The position numbers and the translations under genes are program-made. The notes under the pieces were generated by a model. That model was given only the letters and a program-made list of their open reading frames with translations, did no database searches and was not told the origin of the DNA. Positions 53,788 through 62,836 of a stretch of DNA of 64,000 nt are shown piece after piece. Within the stretch, counting starts at the first letter, position 1, and each line of letters starts with the position of its first letter. Origin of the DNA: Actinomadura rifamycini DSM 43936 (lineage in GTDB: Bacteria; Actinomycetota; Actinomycetes; Streptosporangiales; Streptosporangiaceae); NCBI RefSeq assembly GCF_000425065.1, contig NZ_AULB01000022.1:1-64000 (forward strand). Direction: 5' to 3'.

Positions 53788-53890
53788 CCGGGCGGGCGAT
53801 GGCAAAGCGATCGTCAGGAGCAGGGCCCGGCCCGGTCAGGGCGTCGGCCCGTCCGGTTTCGCCGTGGCGAACGGACGAAAGGGAGATCGG

Positions 53891-56065
53891 ATGCACGATC
53901 AGTTCGACCAGCTCGAGCCGGAAGCGATGCTGCGCGAGATCACCGAGCTCGAAGGGCGCATCGGAGAGCTCCGGCAGGCCGCGGGCCTGCCGGAGCCCGA
54001 TCTGCGCGCGACGCTCGACGCGGCACTGGTCGAACTCGAACTCGCGCTGGCGGCGCTGCGCGCCATGGGCACCGAGCACGGCGCCGAGCAGGGCGGGTCG
54101 GCGGCGGCCGAGAACGAGCGGCGCGTGCTGCGCACGGTGTTCCAGGACGCGCCCGTGCCGCTGTTCCTGCTCGACCGGAGCAGCAGCGTGCGGCGGGCGA
54201 ACCGGCAGGCCGCGTCGCTGCTCGGGGTGTCGGCGGGGTACGTGTCCGGCAAGCAGTTCGCGTCGTTCTGCGACCTGGCGACGCGGGCGGCGGTGCGGTC
54301 GCAGCTCGCGGCGGTCGTCCGGACGGGCCGGCGGCGGCGCGTGCAGGTCCGCTTCCTCGGCCGCGAACGCGGCATCGACGCCGTGGTGACGCTGGCGCGG
54401 GTGTGGATCCGCGGCGAGCCGGATCCGATGGTCGTGGTCGCCGCGGGCGCCGCCGGCCCGCCGCAGGGCGCGAACCCCCCGCAGGGCGGGGAGGGCGCGA
54501 CGCGGGCGCGGCCGGCCGGCGAGGCCGGGAAGCGGGAGCCGCAGCAGCGGGCCGCGGGCGCGCGGCCGGCGGGGAGCGCGCCGCGCCCGGACCCGGCGCG
54601 GGCCGTCCCGCGCACGGCGGTCCCGCGGCGGCCGGACGCCGACGGGCCGGGGGCGCGGCGCGCCACGGCCGGGACGGACGACGCGCGGGCCGAGCGGGCG
54701 GCGCCGGTGCCGCAGGTCCCGGGCGTCCCGGCGGGCGACGACGAGACCGTCGCCACGCTCGTGCACCGCATGGACGTCCTCGCGACCGCCTGCGAGCTGC
54801 TGCTGGACGAGCCGGTGTTCAACGAGACGGTCGCGGTGCGGCGCTGCGCCCGGCTGCTGGCGGCCGAGCTGGCCGACTGGGCGTTCGTCGACCTCACCGG
54901 CCCCGGCGGCCCGGCGCTCCCCGGGGCGGGCGGCGCGACCGCCGCGGACGCCGTCCCGATGCTGCGCCGCCAGGTCGCGATGGGCCCCGACGACGAGCGG
55001 TCCGTGGAGGCGGCGCGGATGCTGGAGGAGCTGGAGCCCGTGCAGGGCACGCTCCCGCACACCGTGTTCCTCACCCGGCAGAGCACCGTGCGGCCGCACG
55101 TGGACGACCTCGAACTGCTGGGCGTCTGCCCGGACGGCCAGCCCGTCTGCGCGAAGATCGGCGCGACGTCGGTGCTGAGCGTCCCGATCGAGGACGGCGA
55201 GCGCTGCCTCGGCACGATCACGCTGACGGCCAGCGGCGACTACGGGCCGTTCGACCTCGTCGACCTCGGCGTCGTGCAGCGGCTCGGCCGGTACCTGGCG
55301 CTGGTGATCCGCGCGTCCCGGCTGTACCGGCGGCGCGCCGAGGTCGCCGACACGCTCCAGGCGGGGCTGCTGCCGAAGACGCTGCCGGAGATCCCGGGCG
55401 CGTCCGTCGCGGCCCGCTACCTGACGGCGACGCACGGCGCCGCCGAGGTGGGCGGCGACTTCTACGACGTGTTCCGCACCGAGGACGGCTGGGGGCTGAT
55501 CCTCGGCGACGTGTGCGGGAAGGGCGAGGACGCGGCGGCCGTCACCGCCACCGCGCGGCACTGCGCGCGCCTCGCGGCCCGCTGGAAGCCGACGCCCGGG
55601 GACGTCCTCGGCGTCGTCAACGAGGCGCTGCTGGACGAGGACCGGTTCGTCACGGCGGTGATGGCGGGGCTCACGATGGAGACGGAGCGGGCGCTGGTGT
55701 CGCTGGGCGTGGCGGGGCACCCGCCGGCGATCGTGGTGCGGGCGGACGGGGTGATCCGGTCGGCGTCGCGGGGCGGGGTGCCGCTCGGGCTGTTCGAGGA
55801 CTTCGAGCCGGGCCTGGACGGCGTCGAGCTGGCCGTCGGGGACACGCTCGTCCTCTATTCGGACGGCGTCCTGGAGGGGTGCAACCTCCAGCGGCAGGAG
55901 TTCGGGATGGAGCGGCTGCTGGAGACGCTCGCCGCGCACGCCAAGGACAAGCCGGAGGGGATGCTCGCGGCGGTGGAGCGGGCCCTGCTGGAGTTCTGCG
56001 ACGGCGATCTGCGCGACGACGTGTCGATGCTGGCGCTGCGGGTGGAACCGCCGTCCCTGAATTGA
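53891..56065 (+). CDS. SpoIIE-type PP2C phosphatase with PAS and GAF domains
   Basis: 724 residues from ATG 53891 (GGGAGA upstream). A short coiled coil (MLREITELEGRIGELRQAAG) is followed by PAS (about 80-190: RTVFQDAPVPLFLLDRSSSV), a disordered Pro/Ala/Arg-rich linker (190-290), a GAF domain (about 300-500), and the SpoIIE phosphatase (520-720: EVGGDFYDVFR, ILGDVCGKGED, DDVSMLALRV). Unlike the protein at 44731 it has no ATPase domain. It would dephosphorylate a STAS antagonist. Confidence 0.92.
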   Translation: MHDQFDQLEPEAMLREITELEGRIGELRQAAGLPEPDLRATLDAALVELELALAALRAMGTEHGAEQGGSAAAENERRVLRTVFQDAPVPLFLLDRSSSVRRANRQAASLLGVSAGYVSGKQFASFCDLATRAAVRSQLAAVVRTGRRRRVQVRFLGRERGIDAVVTLARVWIRGEPDPMVVVAAGAAGPPQGANPPQGGEGATRARPAGEAGKREPQQRAAGARPAGSAPRPDPARAVPRTAVPRRPDADGPGARRATAGTDDARAERAAPVPQVPGVPAGDDETVATLVHRMDVLATACELLLDEPVFNETVAVRRCARLLAAELADWAFVDLTGPGGPALPGAGGATAADAVPMLRRQVAMGPDDERSVEAARMLEELEPVQGTLPHTVFLTRQSTVRPHVDDLELLGVCPDGQPVCAKIGATSVLSVPIEDGERCLGTITLTASGDYGPFDLVDLGVVQRLGRYLALVIRASRLYRRRAEVADTLQAGLLPKTLPEIPGASVAARYLTATHGAAEVGGDFYDVFRTEDGWGLILGDVCGKGEDAAAVTATARHCARLAARWKPTPGDVLGVVNEALLDEDRFVTAVMAGLTMETERALVSLGVAGHPPAIVVRADGVIRSASRGGVPLGLFEDFEPGLDGVELAVGDTLVLYSDGVLEGCNLQRQEFGMERLLETLAAHAKDKPEGMLAAVERALLEFCDGDLRDDVSMLALRVEPPSLN

Positions 56066-56164
56066 GCGGCCGCCCGCGCTCGCGCACGGAATGCGAAATC
56101 AATCCGAGAGATTGCGAATTCCCCGAAGAAACTGGTGCGCCCGGCAGACTTGACCTGCCAAATC

Positions 56165-56190
56165 GACTGGTCAGCGCACTGCCTGGGTAC
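56165..56190 (+). promoter_or_regulatory. Candidate sigma-B-type promoter, first DUF6328 gene
   Basis: GACT (56165-56168), 16 bp, GGGTAC (56185-56190), then 9 nt to ATG 56200. Fits GNNT-N14-16-GGGTAC/T. Confidence 0.55.
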
Positions 56191-56199
56191 CCAAACAGC

Positions 56200-56724
56200 A
56201 TGAGCGTCGACCCGTCACTCAAGCCACGCAACGAAACCGATCATGAGCGACTCGACCGGCAACTCATCGAAATGCTGCAGGGCTTCCGTGTCGCCGTCAC
56301 GGGCGTGCAGATGCTCTTCGCGTTCCTGCTGACCGTGCCGTACGCGGCGGGGTGGGGAAAGATCGACCAGACGGGCCGGATCCTCTTCTTCATCGCGCTG
56401 TACGGGGCGGCATTCGCGTCGATCTGTTTCAGCGCGCCGGTGTTCCAGCACCGGATCCTTTTTCGGATGGACCAAAAAGAGATGCTGGTGCGCCGGGCGA
56501 ACCGGCTCGGAATCTGCGGCGGCATCGCCCTCGCCCTGTCGATCTCGGCGTCCACCACATTGATCATGGAAACGCTGACGGCGTGGTGGGCGGCGGCCAG
56601 CACCGCGCTCTGCGTCGTGGCGTTGTGCGGCTGGCTGTGGTTCCTGCAGCCGCTGGGCCAGCGACTCCGGCTGATCCGCCGCATGGCCCGCACCACGCTC
56701 GAAGACATCCCCGGCACGGAGTAG
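56200..56724 (+). CDS. DUF6328 family membrane protein, copy 1
   Basis: 174 residues. The cytoplasmic start NETDHERLDRQLIEMLQGFR is followed by four membrane helices (around 30-50, 62-80, 105-125, 130-150), with FAFLLTVPYAAGW in the first and FSAPVFQHRILFRMDQKEML between helices 2 and 3: the DUF6328 pattern. Function is unknown. No ribosome site precedes the ATG, and the GGGTAC element ends 9 nt upstream, so the mRNA may be almost leaderless. A second copy follows. Confidence 0.85.
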   Translation: MSVDPSLKPRNETDHERLDRQLIEMLQGFRVAVTGVQMLFAFLLTVPYAAGWGKIDQTGRILFFIALYGAAFASICFSAPVFQHRILFRMDQKEMLVRRANRLGICGGIALALSISASTTLIMETLTAWWAAASTALCVVALCGWLWFLQPLGQRLRLIRRMARTTLEDIPGTE

Positions 56725-56790
56725 CTTCCGGACCCCGGCTTCCGGACGACGGCCCGCGACGGGGCGCTCGCAACAGATCCGACTATGACC

Positions 56791-56815
56791 GACTGTTCAC
56801 TTCTTTACCGGGTAA
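56791..56815 (+). promoter_or_regulatory. Candidate sigma-B-type promoter, second DUF6328 gene
   Basis: GACT (56791-56794), 15 bp, GGGTAA (56810-56815), then 10 nt to ATG 56826. Confidence 0.5.
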
Positions 56816-56825
56816 TAGCACGTTC

Positions 56826-57353
56826 ATGAGCGTGGACCCGGCCATGAAGCCTCGCAACGAGACCGAGCACGAACGTCTCGACCGGCAGCTGATCGAACTG
56901 CTGCAGGGGTTCCGTGTCGCGGTGACCGGCGTGCAGGTGCTGTTCGCCTTCCTGCTGACCGTCCCCTTCGCGGCGCGGTTCGACAAGGTCGACGACACCG
57001 GCGAGATCCTGTTCTACATCGCGCTCTTCGGCGCGGCGGCCGCGTCGATCTGCTTCAGCACGCCGGTGTTCCAGCACCGCATCCTGTTCCGGATGAACAA
57101 GAAGGCGATGCTGATCCGCCGCGCCAACCGCCTCGGCATCTGCGGCGGCATCGCGCTCGCCGTGTCGATCTCGGCCGCCACCACGCTGATCGTCCAGACC
57201 CTCACCGAGGACTGGTGGGCGATCGTCACCGCCGCCGTCGTGGGGGTCGTGTGCGCGTGGCTGTGGTTCGTCCAGCCGTTCCGGGACCGGGTGCAGGCCA
57301 CCCGCGCGCTCGAGGAGGACGGAGGCGGCAAGGGCGCCGGGGACGGCGGCTGA
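56826..57353 (+). CDS. DUF6328 family membrane protein, copy 2
   Basis: 175 residues, closely similar to copy 1 along nearly the whole length (MSVDPAMKPRNETEHERLDR; IRRANRLGICGGIALAVSIS), with the same four helices and an acidic/glycine-rich tail. The two are 101 bp apart with similar promoter elements, a tandem duplication kept under parallel control. It is convergent with the ProRS gene at 57381. Confidence 0.85.
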   Translation: MSVDPAMKPRNETEHERLDRQLIELLQGFRVAVTGVQVLFAFLLTVPFAARFDKVDDTGEILFYIALFGAAAASICFSTPVFQHRILFRMNKKAMLIRRANRLGICGGIALAVSISAATTLIVQTLTEDWWAIVTAAVVGVVCAWLWFVQPFRDRVQATRALEEDGGGKGAGDGG

Positions 57354-57380
57354 CCGCCGCCTCCCCCGGCGCCCGCCGCG

Positions 57381-58829
57381 TCAGTACGACCTGCCGAAGA
57401 TCACGCGCTTGCCGTACGCGGACGGCTCCCCGCACTTCACGCACGCGCCCGCCTCCTCCGGCGCGTCCGCCGGGATGACGCGCGGGGTCGCGGCGGTGTC
57501 GGCCTTGATCGCGTCCTCGCACTCGGTGCGGCCGCAGTGCAGGGCGCGCGCCCACCCCTGCGCGACCTGGCCGGCGAAAGCGTCCCAGGAGTCGACGACC
57601 GCGGTGCGCTCCTCGCGGAACGCCTCGGCGCGGGCCAGCAGGAACGCCTGGAACTCGGCGAGGATCCCCGGGATCAGCTCCGGCACCTTGTCGAGCGGGA
57701 TCTGCTCCTTGCCCTGCCCCTCCGCCGTCGGCAGCCGCCGCACGACGGTGGCGACGCCGGCCTCCAGGTCGCGCTTGCCCAGCTCGATCCGGACCGGGAC
57801 GCCGCGCATCTCCCACTCGTTGAACTTGAAGCCCGGCGAGAGCTGCGGCCGGTTGTCGTCGACGTGCACGCGGATGCCCATCGACCGGACCGCCGCGCCC
57901 AGCCGCCGCGCCTCGGCGGCCGTCTGCTCGCCCTGCTCCTTGCGCCCGATCGGCACGATCACGACCTGGTAGGGGGCGAGGCGCGGCGGCAGCACGAGCC
58001 CCTTGTCGTCCCCGTGCGTCATGATCACGCCGCCGATCATGCGGGTGCTCATGCCCCAGGACGTCGTGTGCGCGAGCGTCAGCTTGCCCGCCTCGTCCTG
58101 GTACTGGATCTCGAACGCCTTCGCGAAGTTCGTCCCGAGGTAGTGGGACGTGCCGGCCTGCAGGGCGCGGCCGTCCCGCATCATGCCCTCGATCGTGTAC
58201 GTGCGCACCGCGCCGGCGAACCGCTCGCCGGGCGTCTTCTCGCCCGCCACGACCGGCATCGCGGCCAGCTCGCGCGCGACCGCCGCGTAGGCGTCCAGCG
58301 CCCACATCGTCTCCCGCATCGCGTCGCCCTCGTCGGCGTGCGCGGTGTGGCCCTCCTGCCAGAGGAACTCGGTCGTGCGCAGGAACATCCGGGGCCGCAT
58401 CTCCCAGCGGACCACGTTCGCCCACTGGTTCAGCAGCAGCGGCAGGTCGCGGTGCGAGTCGATCCACTTCGCCATGTACTCGCCGATGACGGTCTCGGAC
58501 GTGGGCCGCACGACCAGCGGCTCCTCCAGGTCCTTGCCGCCCGCGTGCGTCACGACCGCCAGCTCCGGCGAGAAGCCCTCGACGTGCTCGGCCTCGCGCT
58601 TGAGGTAGGACTCCGGGATGAGCATCGGGAAGCACGCGTTGTCGTGCCCCGCGTCCTTGATCCGCCGGTCCAGGTCGGCCTGGAGCAGCTCCCACACCCG
58701 GTACCCGTACGGTCGGATCACCATCGTGCCGCGGACCGGGCCCCGGTCCACGAGCTGCGCCTGCACGACCAGCTCGTTGTACCAGGCGGAGAAATCCTCG
58801 CTCTGCGGCGTCACACCTTCTCGACTCAC
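57381..58829 (-). CDS. proS: Prolyl-tRNA synthetase, archaeal/eukaryotic-like type
   Basis: 482 residues from GTG 58829 (GTG 58814 is the alternative; TACCCT 7 nt before 58829 could be a -10 for a leaderless start). Class II motifs: motif 2 (VVRWEMRPRMFLRTTEFLWQ), ATP-binding GTSHYLGTNFAKAFEIQYQD, motif 3 (GMSTRMIGGVIMTHGD). It has no insertion editing domain. The C-terminal zinc site has four Cys (HCGRTEC and CVKCGEP), and it ends in Tyr, as in archaeal-type enzymes. It charges tRNA-Pro with proline. A second, bacterial-type ProRS lies divergent at 59052. Confidence 0.95.
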   Translation of the reverse strand: MSREGVTPQSEDFSAWYNELVVQAQLVDRGPVRGTMVIRPYGYRVWELLQADLDRRIKDAGHDNACFPMLIPESYLKREAEHVEGFSPELAVVTHAGGKDLEEPLVVRPTSETVIGEYMAKWIDSHRDLPLLLNQWANVVRWEMRPRMFLRTTEFLWQEGHTAHADEGDAMRETMWALDAYAAVARELAAMPVVAGEKTPGERFAGAVRTYTIEGMMRDGRALQAGTSHYLGTNFAKAFEIQYQDEAGKLTLAHTTSWGMSTRMIGGVIMTHGDDKGLVLPPRLAPYQVVIVPIGRKEQGEQTAAEARRLGAAVRSMGIRVHVDDNRPQLSPGFKFNEWEMRGVPVRIELGKRDLEAGVATVVRRLPTAEGQGKEQIPLDKVPELIPGILAEFQAFLLARAEAFREERTAVVDSWDAFAGQVAQGWARALHCGRTECEDAIKADTAATPRVIPADAPEEAGACVKCGEPSAYGKRVIFGRSY

Positions 58830-59051
58830 GCAGGACAGGGTACTGACCTGCGCCGCCCTGCACCCCCACCGTGCCCTTACGGTGACCTCCGCGCCCCCAC
58901 GCCCCGCGTGTCGGCCGCCCCCGCCCCACGCGCGGGCGGCTTGACGACCCGGGTGCGGGACGGAGCGAATTCCGCGGGCGGAGGCCGTGCCGAGCGGCCG
59001 GCACGGCCGTGGCTGCGGTGCGGGCGCCGGCGTGTTGGGTAACCTCGCGTG

Positions 59052-60743
59052 ATGCGCTGGTCCCAGATGTTCGTGCCCACCCTCCGCGAGGACCCCGCCG
59101 ACGCGGACGCGCCGAGCCACCGGCTGCTCCTGCGCGCGGGGTACGTCCGCCTGCTCGCGTCCGGCCACTACTCGCTGCTGCCGCTGGCGGTGCGCGTCCG
59201 CGCGAAGGTGATCGAGGTCGTGCGGCAGGAGATGAACGCCATCGGCGGGCAGGAGATGCTGCTGCCGGCCCTGCATCCGGCGGAGCCGTGGCGCCGGTCG
59301 GGCCGGTGGGAGCTGATGGGCGAGGAGATGTTCCGGCTCCGCGACCGGCGCGGCGCCGAGCTGGCGCTCGGCATGACCCACGAGGAGATCTTCGCGACGA
59401 TCGCGCAGGAGCTGCACTCCTACAAGCGGCTCCCGCAGCAGTGGTACCAGTTCCAGACGAAGTTCCGGGACGAGCCGCGCCCCAAGGGCGGCCTCATGCG
59501 GACGCGCGAGTTCACCATGAAGGACGCCTACAGCTTCGACATCGACCGGGCGGGCCTGGACGCGTCGTTCGACGCCTACCACGGCGCCTACACGCGGATC
59601 TTCGAGCGGCTCGGGCTGCCCGCGCTGGCGTGCGAGGCGTCCAGCGGGACGATGGGCGGCGCGGGCTCCACCGAGTTCATGTGCCCCGCCGACGTCGGCG
59701 AGGACCTCGTCGCCCACTCCCCCGGTTGCGGGTACGCGGCGAACATCGAGCGGGCGACGTCCCGCCTGGACGCGGTGGAGGACGAGCCGGGCCCGGCGGC
59801 GCCCGAGCGGTTCGACACGCCCGGCGTCCGCACCATCGAGGACCTCCTCGCCTACGACGCGCCGGGCGACCGGCAGATCAAGACGCTGGTGTACCTGCTC
59901 GACGGCGTGCCGACGCTCGTCCTGCTGCGCGGCGACCACCCGCTCAACGAGCAGAAGCTCGTGGACGTCACGGGCGCGGCGTCGATCCGGGCGGCGGAAC
60001 CGGAGGAGATCCGGGAGGCGCTCGGAGCGCTGCCCGGCAGCCTCGGCGCGGTCGGCGCCGGCCTGCCGGTGATCGCGGACGAGGCGCTGCGCGGCCGCCG
60101 GAACATGTTCACCGGCGCGAACACCGACGACGTCCACCTGCGCGGTGTGGACGTCGGGCGCGACATCGCCGTCGGCACGTGGGCGGACCTGCGGGAGGTC
60201 GCCGCCGGGGAGCCGTGCCCGCGGTGCGGGGAGCCGCTGCGGGTGGTCCGGGCCATCGAGATCGGGCACATCTTCAAGCTCGGCGACCGGTACTCCCGGG
60301 CGCTCGGCGCCGAGGTGCTGGACCCGGACGGCAAGCAGGTCCCGATCGTCATGGGCAGCTACGGGATCGGCGTCGAGCGGGCGATGGCCGCGATCGTCGA
60401 GACCCACCACGACGAGCGCGGCATCGTGTGGCCGCTCGCCGTCGCGCCGTTCCACGTGGCGGTCGTCCCCGCGCAGACCACCGAGGACGTGCTCGCGGCG
60501 GCCGAGGACGTCTACGCGGGCCTCGCGGCGGCGGGCGTCGAGGTCGTGATCGACGACCGGCCGGAGCGGGCGGGCGTCAAGTTCCGCGACGTCGAGCTGA
60601 CCGGCATCCCGTACCGGGTGACGATCGGGCGCCGCGCCCTCGCCGAGGGCATGGCCGAGGTGACGGCGCGCTCGACCGGGGAGACCGAGAAGGTCGCGCT
60701 GGACGCGGTCGTGGCGCACGTGCGCTCCCTTGTTGCTGCCTGA
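59052..60743 (+). CDS. proS: Prolyl-tRNA synthetase, bacterial type with insertion domain
   Basis: 563 residues from ATG 59052 (GTG 59049 is in frame). Motif 1 region (LPLAVRVRAKVIEVVRQEMN), motif 2 (YQFQTKFRDEPRPKGGLMRT), motif 3 (MGSYGIGVERAMAAI). Between motifs 2 and 3 lies the YbaK-like insertion domain (about 225-385), which hydrolyses Ala-tRNA-Pro. C-terminal anticodon-binding domain is complete. TAACCT (59040-59045) just before the start could be a -10 of a leaderless mRNA. It is the normal housekeeping type for actinobacteria. Confidence 0.95.
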   Translation: MRWSQMFVPTLREDPADADAPSHRLLLRAGYVRLLASGHYSLLPLAVRVRAKVIEVVRQEMNAIGGQEMLLPALHPAEPWRRSGRWELMGEEMFRLRDRRGAELALGMTHEEIFATIAQELHSYKRLPQQWYQFQTKFRDEPRPKGGLMRTREFTMKDAYSFDIDRAGLDASFDAYHGAYTRIFERLGLPALACEASSGTMGGAGSTEFMCPADVGEDLVAHSPGCGYAANIERATSRLDAVEDEPGPAAPERFDTPGVRTIEDLLAYDAPGDRQIKTLVYLLDGVPTLVLLRGDHPLNEQKLVDVTGAASIRAAEPEEIREALGALPGSLGAVGAGLPVIADEALRGRRNMFTGANTDDVHLRGVDVGRDIAVGTWADLREVAAGEPCPRCGEPLRVVRAIEIGHIFKLGDRYSRALGAEVLDPDGKQVPIVMGSYGIGVERAMAAIVETHHDERGIVWPLAVAPFHVAVVPAQTTEDVLAAAEDVYAGLAAAGVEVVIDDRPERAGVKFRDVELTGIPYRVTIGRRALAEGMAEVTARSTGETEKVALDAVVAHVRSLVAA

Positions 60744-60790
60744 CGTTTTACCCTGGGTCCACCGGATGGGCGATGTCGGGAAACGGGGTC

Positions 60791-61672
60791 ATGGCAGAAG
60801 TCACCGGAAATGAAGGCCGCTGGACGTTCGACGGCGCTCTCGTGCGGATCGTCCCCGGGAACGGGCGCGGCGTGCACCGGCTGCGGCGCATCCTCGGTGA
60901 GCTCGAGGTCCCGCTGGAGGCGGTCGCCGGGATCGCCTACGAGCCGGGCAAGAAGGGCGGCGTGCTGCGGGTCCGGCTGCGGCAGGGCGCGGACCCGCTC
61001 GTCCAGGCCGCGGGCAACGCGCTCGACGAGTCCTCCGACCCGTACCGGCTGAGCCTCGACAGGGACGCCGCGGCCCTCGCCGAGTACTTCGTCGACGAGG
61101 TGCGCAACACGCTGCAGATCGAGCAGATCGGCACCGGGCCGGTGGACCGGTACCTGCTGCCTGGGCCGAGCGTCCCGCTGCGGGCGTCCGGCGGGGAGGG
61201 GTCGGTGACGTTCGACGGGGAGACCGTCCGGCTGGACTGGAGCTGGATGGCCGAGGGCTCGAAGCAGAAGGCGGGCCCGAAGCAGTTCACTCTGGCGGAC
61301 GTCCTGAAGGTCGAACTGCACCCGTCCGTCGGGCTGGACGAGGGGCACCTGCGGTTCCACATGAAGGACCAGGGCGCTCCTCCGAAGCCGAAGCACGACC
61401 CGTACTGCCTGACGCTGTGGGGCACCAAGAAGGAGGGCGCCTCCGCGATCGCCGTGGCCGCCGCGGTCGTGGCGCGGCTCCCGCACCCGAGCGCCCCGCC
61501 GTCCGACGACGTCCCGGCGCTGCCGGAGGCGGCCGCCCCCGAACCGGCGGCGGCCGACGACCACGACGTCCTCCTGCGGCGGCTGCGCGAACTCGGCGAC
61601 CTGCACAAGGAGGGCATCCTCACCGACGAGGAGTTCGCCACCGCCAAGCAGGCCCTCCTCCGCCGCTTCTGA
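60791..61672 (+). CDS. DUF4429/SHOCT protein
   Basis: 293 residues from ATG 60791 (ATG 60773 possible). Two similar halves: GRWTFDGALVRIVPGNG with PLEAVAGIAYEPGKKGGVLR, and GSVTFDGETVRLDWSW with LADVLKVELHPSVGLDEGHL, match the DUF4429 domain and its repeat. A Pro/Ala linker leads to a C-terminal SHOCT motif (LRRLRELGDLHKEGILTDEE, FATAKQALLRRF). The PH-like domains and SHOCT suggest a binding role; no function is proven. 47 nt after the ProRS stop. Confidence 0.88.
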   Translation: MAEVTGNEGRWTFDGALVRIVPGNGRGVHRLRRILGELEVPLEAVAGIAYEPGKKGGVLRVRLRQGADPLVQAAGNALDESSDPYRLSLDRDAAALAEYFVDEVRNTLQIEQIGTGPVDRYLLPGPSVPLRASGGEGSVTFDGETVRLDWSWMAEGSKQKAGPKQFTLADVLKVELHPSVGLDEGHLRFHMKDQGAPPKPKHDPYCLTLWGTKKEGASAIAVAAAVVARLPHPSAPPSDDVPALPEAAAPEPAAADDHDVLLRRLRELGDLHKEGILTDEEFATAKQALLRRF

Positions 61673-61708
61673 CGCCGGGCCGCGCGGGCGTGGCGCGCGG
61701 GCGGGGCT

Positions 61709-61723
61709 CCCTGTAGAACAGGG
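61709..61723 (+). promoter_or_regulatory. Inverted repeat just before the LacI-type start
   Basis: CCCTG (61709-61713), TAGAA, CAGGG (61719-61723), 2 nt before ATG 61726. It covers a possible -10 (TAGAAC) or the purine-rich ribosome site. It may be a self-repression site. Confidence 0.4.
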
Positions 61724-61725
61724 GC

Positions 61726-62733
61726 ATGGCCGATCGCCGTCCGACGCTCGAAGACGTCGCCGCCCGGGCCGGAGTGGGGCGCGGCACCGCGTCCCGGGCG
61801 ATCAACGGTTCCGCGCGCGTGAGCGAGCGGGCGCGGACGGCGGTGCTGCGGGCGGCGCGGGACCTCGGGTACACGCCCGACGCGGCGGCCCGCGCGCTGG
61901 CGTCCGGACGTCCGGGCGCCCTCGCGGTGGTGCTGGCGGAGGAGCCGGGCCGCGGGTTCGAGCAGCCGTACCTCGGCCAGCTCCTGGACGGGATCACCGC
62001 GGCCGCCGACACGGCCGGGACGGCGGTGGCGCTGCACTGCGCGCGGACGCGCGGTGAGCGCGCGGCGGTGGCGCGGCGGCTCCGCGAGCACCGGACGGAG
62101 GGCGTCCTGCTGCTGTCCACGCTCCCTCGGGAACCGCTCGCCGGCCTGCTGCGGCGCGACGGGGTGCCCACCGTGTCGGCGGGGCGCCCCGGCGGCTCCG
62201 CAGGCCGCGCGGCGGACGGCGCGGGCTACGTCGACGCGGACAACCGCGGCGGGAGCCGGCGCGCCGTCGAGTACCTGGTCGGCTGCGGGCGGCGCCGGAT
62301 CGCCGCGATCGCGGGGCCGCCGGAGCGGTCCGTCGGCGCCGACCGCCTCGCCGGCTACCGGCGGGCGCTGGACGGCCGTCCGGGGACGGTGGCGTTCGGC
62401 GACTTCACCGAGGCCGGCGGGCTGCTCGCGATGCGGCGCCTCCTGGCGCGGCGGCCGGACCTCGACGCGGTGTTCGCCGCGTCCGACGTGATGGCCGCCG
62501 GGGCGCTGCGCGAGCTGGAGCGGCAGGGGCGCCGCGTGCCCGACGACGTCGCGCTCGTCGGGTTCGAGGACACCGCGGCCCGCCGGCCGACGCTGCCGAT
62601 GCTCACCACCGTCCACCAGCCCACCGAGTGCATGGGACGGGCGATGGTGCGGATGCTGCTCGGCTCCGCCGGGTCGGACGTCCGCGAACCGGTCGTCTGC
62701 GACACCGGCCTCGTCCTCCGCCGGACGGCCTGA
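61726..62733 (+). CDS. LacI family transcriptional regulator
   Basis: 335 residues. Helix-turn-helix at 6-55 (TLEDVAARAGVGRGTASRAI, with NGSARVSERARTAVLRAARD), then hinge and periplasmic-binding-protein-like effector domain (YVDADNRGGSRRAVEYLVGC; RVPDDVALVGFEDTAARRPT; LTTVHQPTECMGRAMVRMLL). Such regulators sense sugars. No sugar transport or catabolic genes are near within the window, so its targets are elsewhere. Confidence 0.92.
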   Translation: MADRRPTLEDVAARAGVGRGTASRAINGSARVSERARTAVLRAARDLGYTPDAAARALASGRPGALAVVLAEEPGRGFEQPYLGQLLDGITAAADTAGTAVALHCARTRGERAAVARRLREHRTEGVLLLSTLPREPLAGLLRRDGVPTVSAGRPGGSAGRAADGAGYVDADNRGGSRRAVEYLVGCGRRRIAAIAGPPERSVGADRLAGYRRALDGRPGTVAFGDFTEAGGLLAMRRLLARRPDLDAVFAASDVMAAGALRELERQGRRVPDDVALVGFEDTAARRPTLPMLTTVHQPTECMGRAMVRMLLGSAGSDVREPVVCDTGLVLRRTA

Positions 62734-62836
62734 CCGCCGCGCGCTCCGAACCGCCCCGCGCACCCGAAAACCGTTTGACGTCGGCGGGAGCGGTACCGAG
62801 ACTCGGCTCCGGACCGCGATCACGAGGGGGAGAACA

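Noticed and set aside
59037..59042. GGGTAA before the bacterial ProRS start as part of the sigma-B-type set
   Set aside because: No GNNT at the right distance; TAACCT as an ordinary -10 of a leaderless mRNA explains it better.
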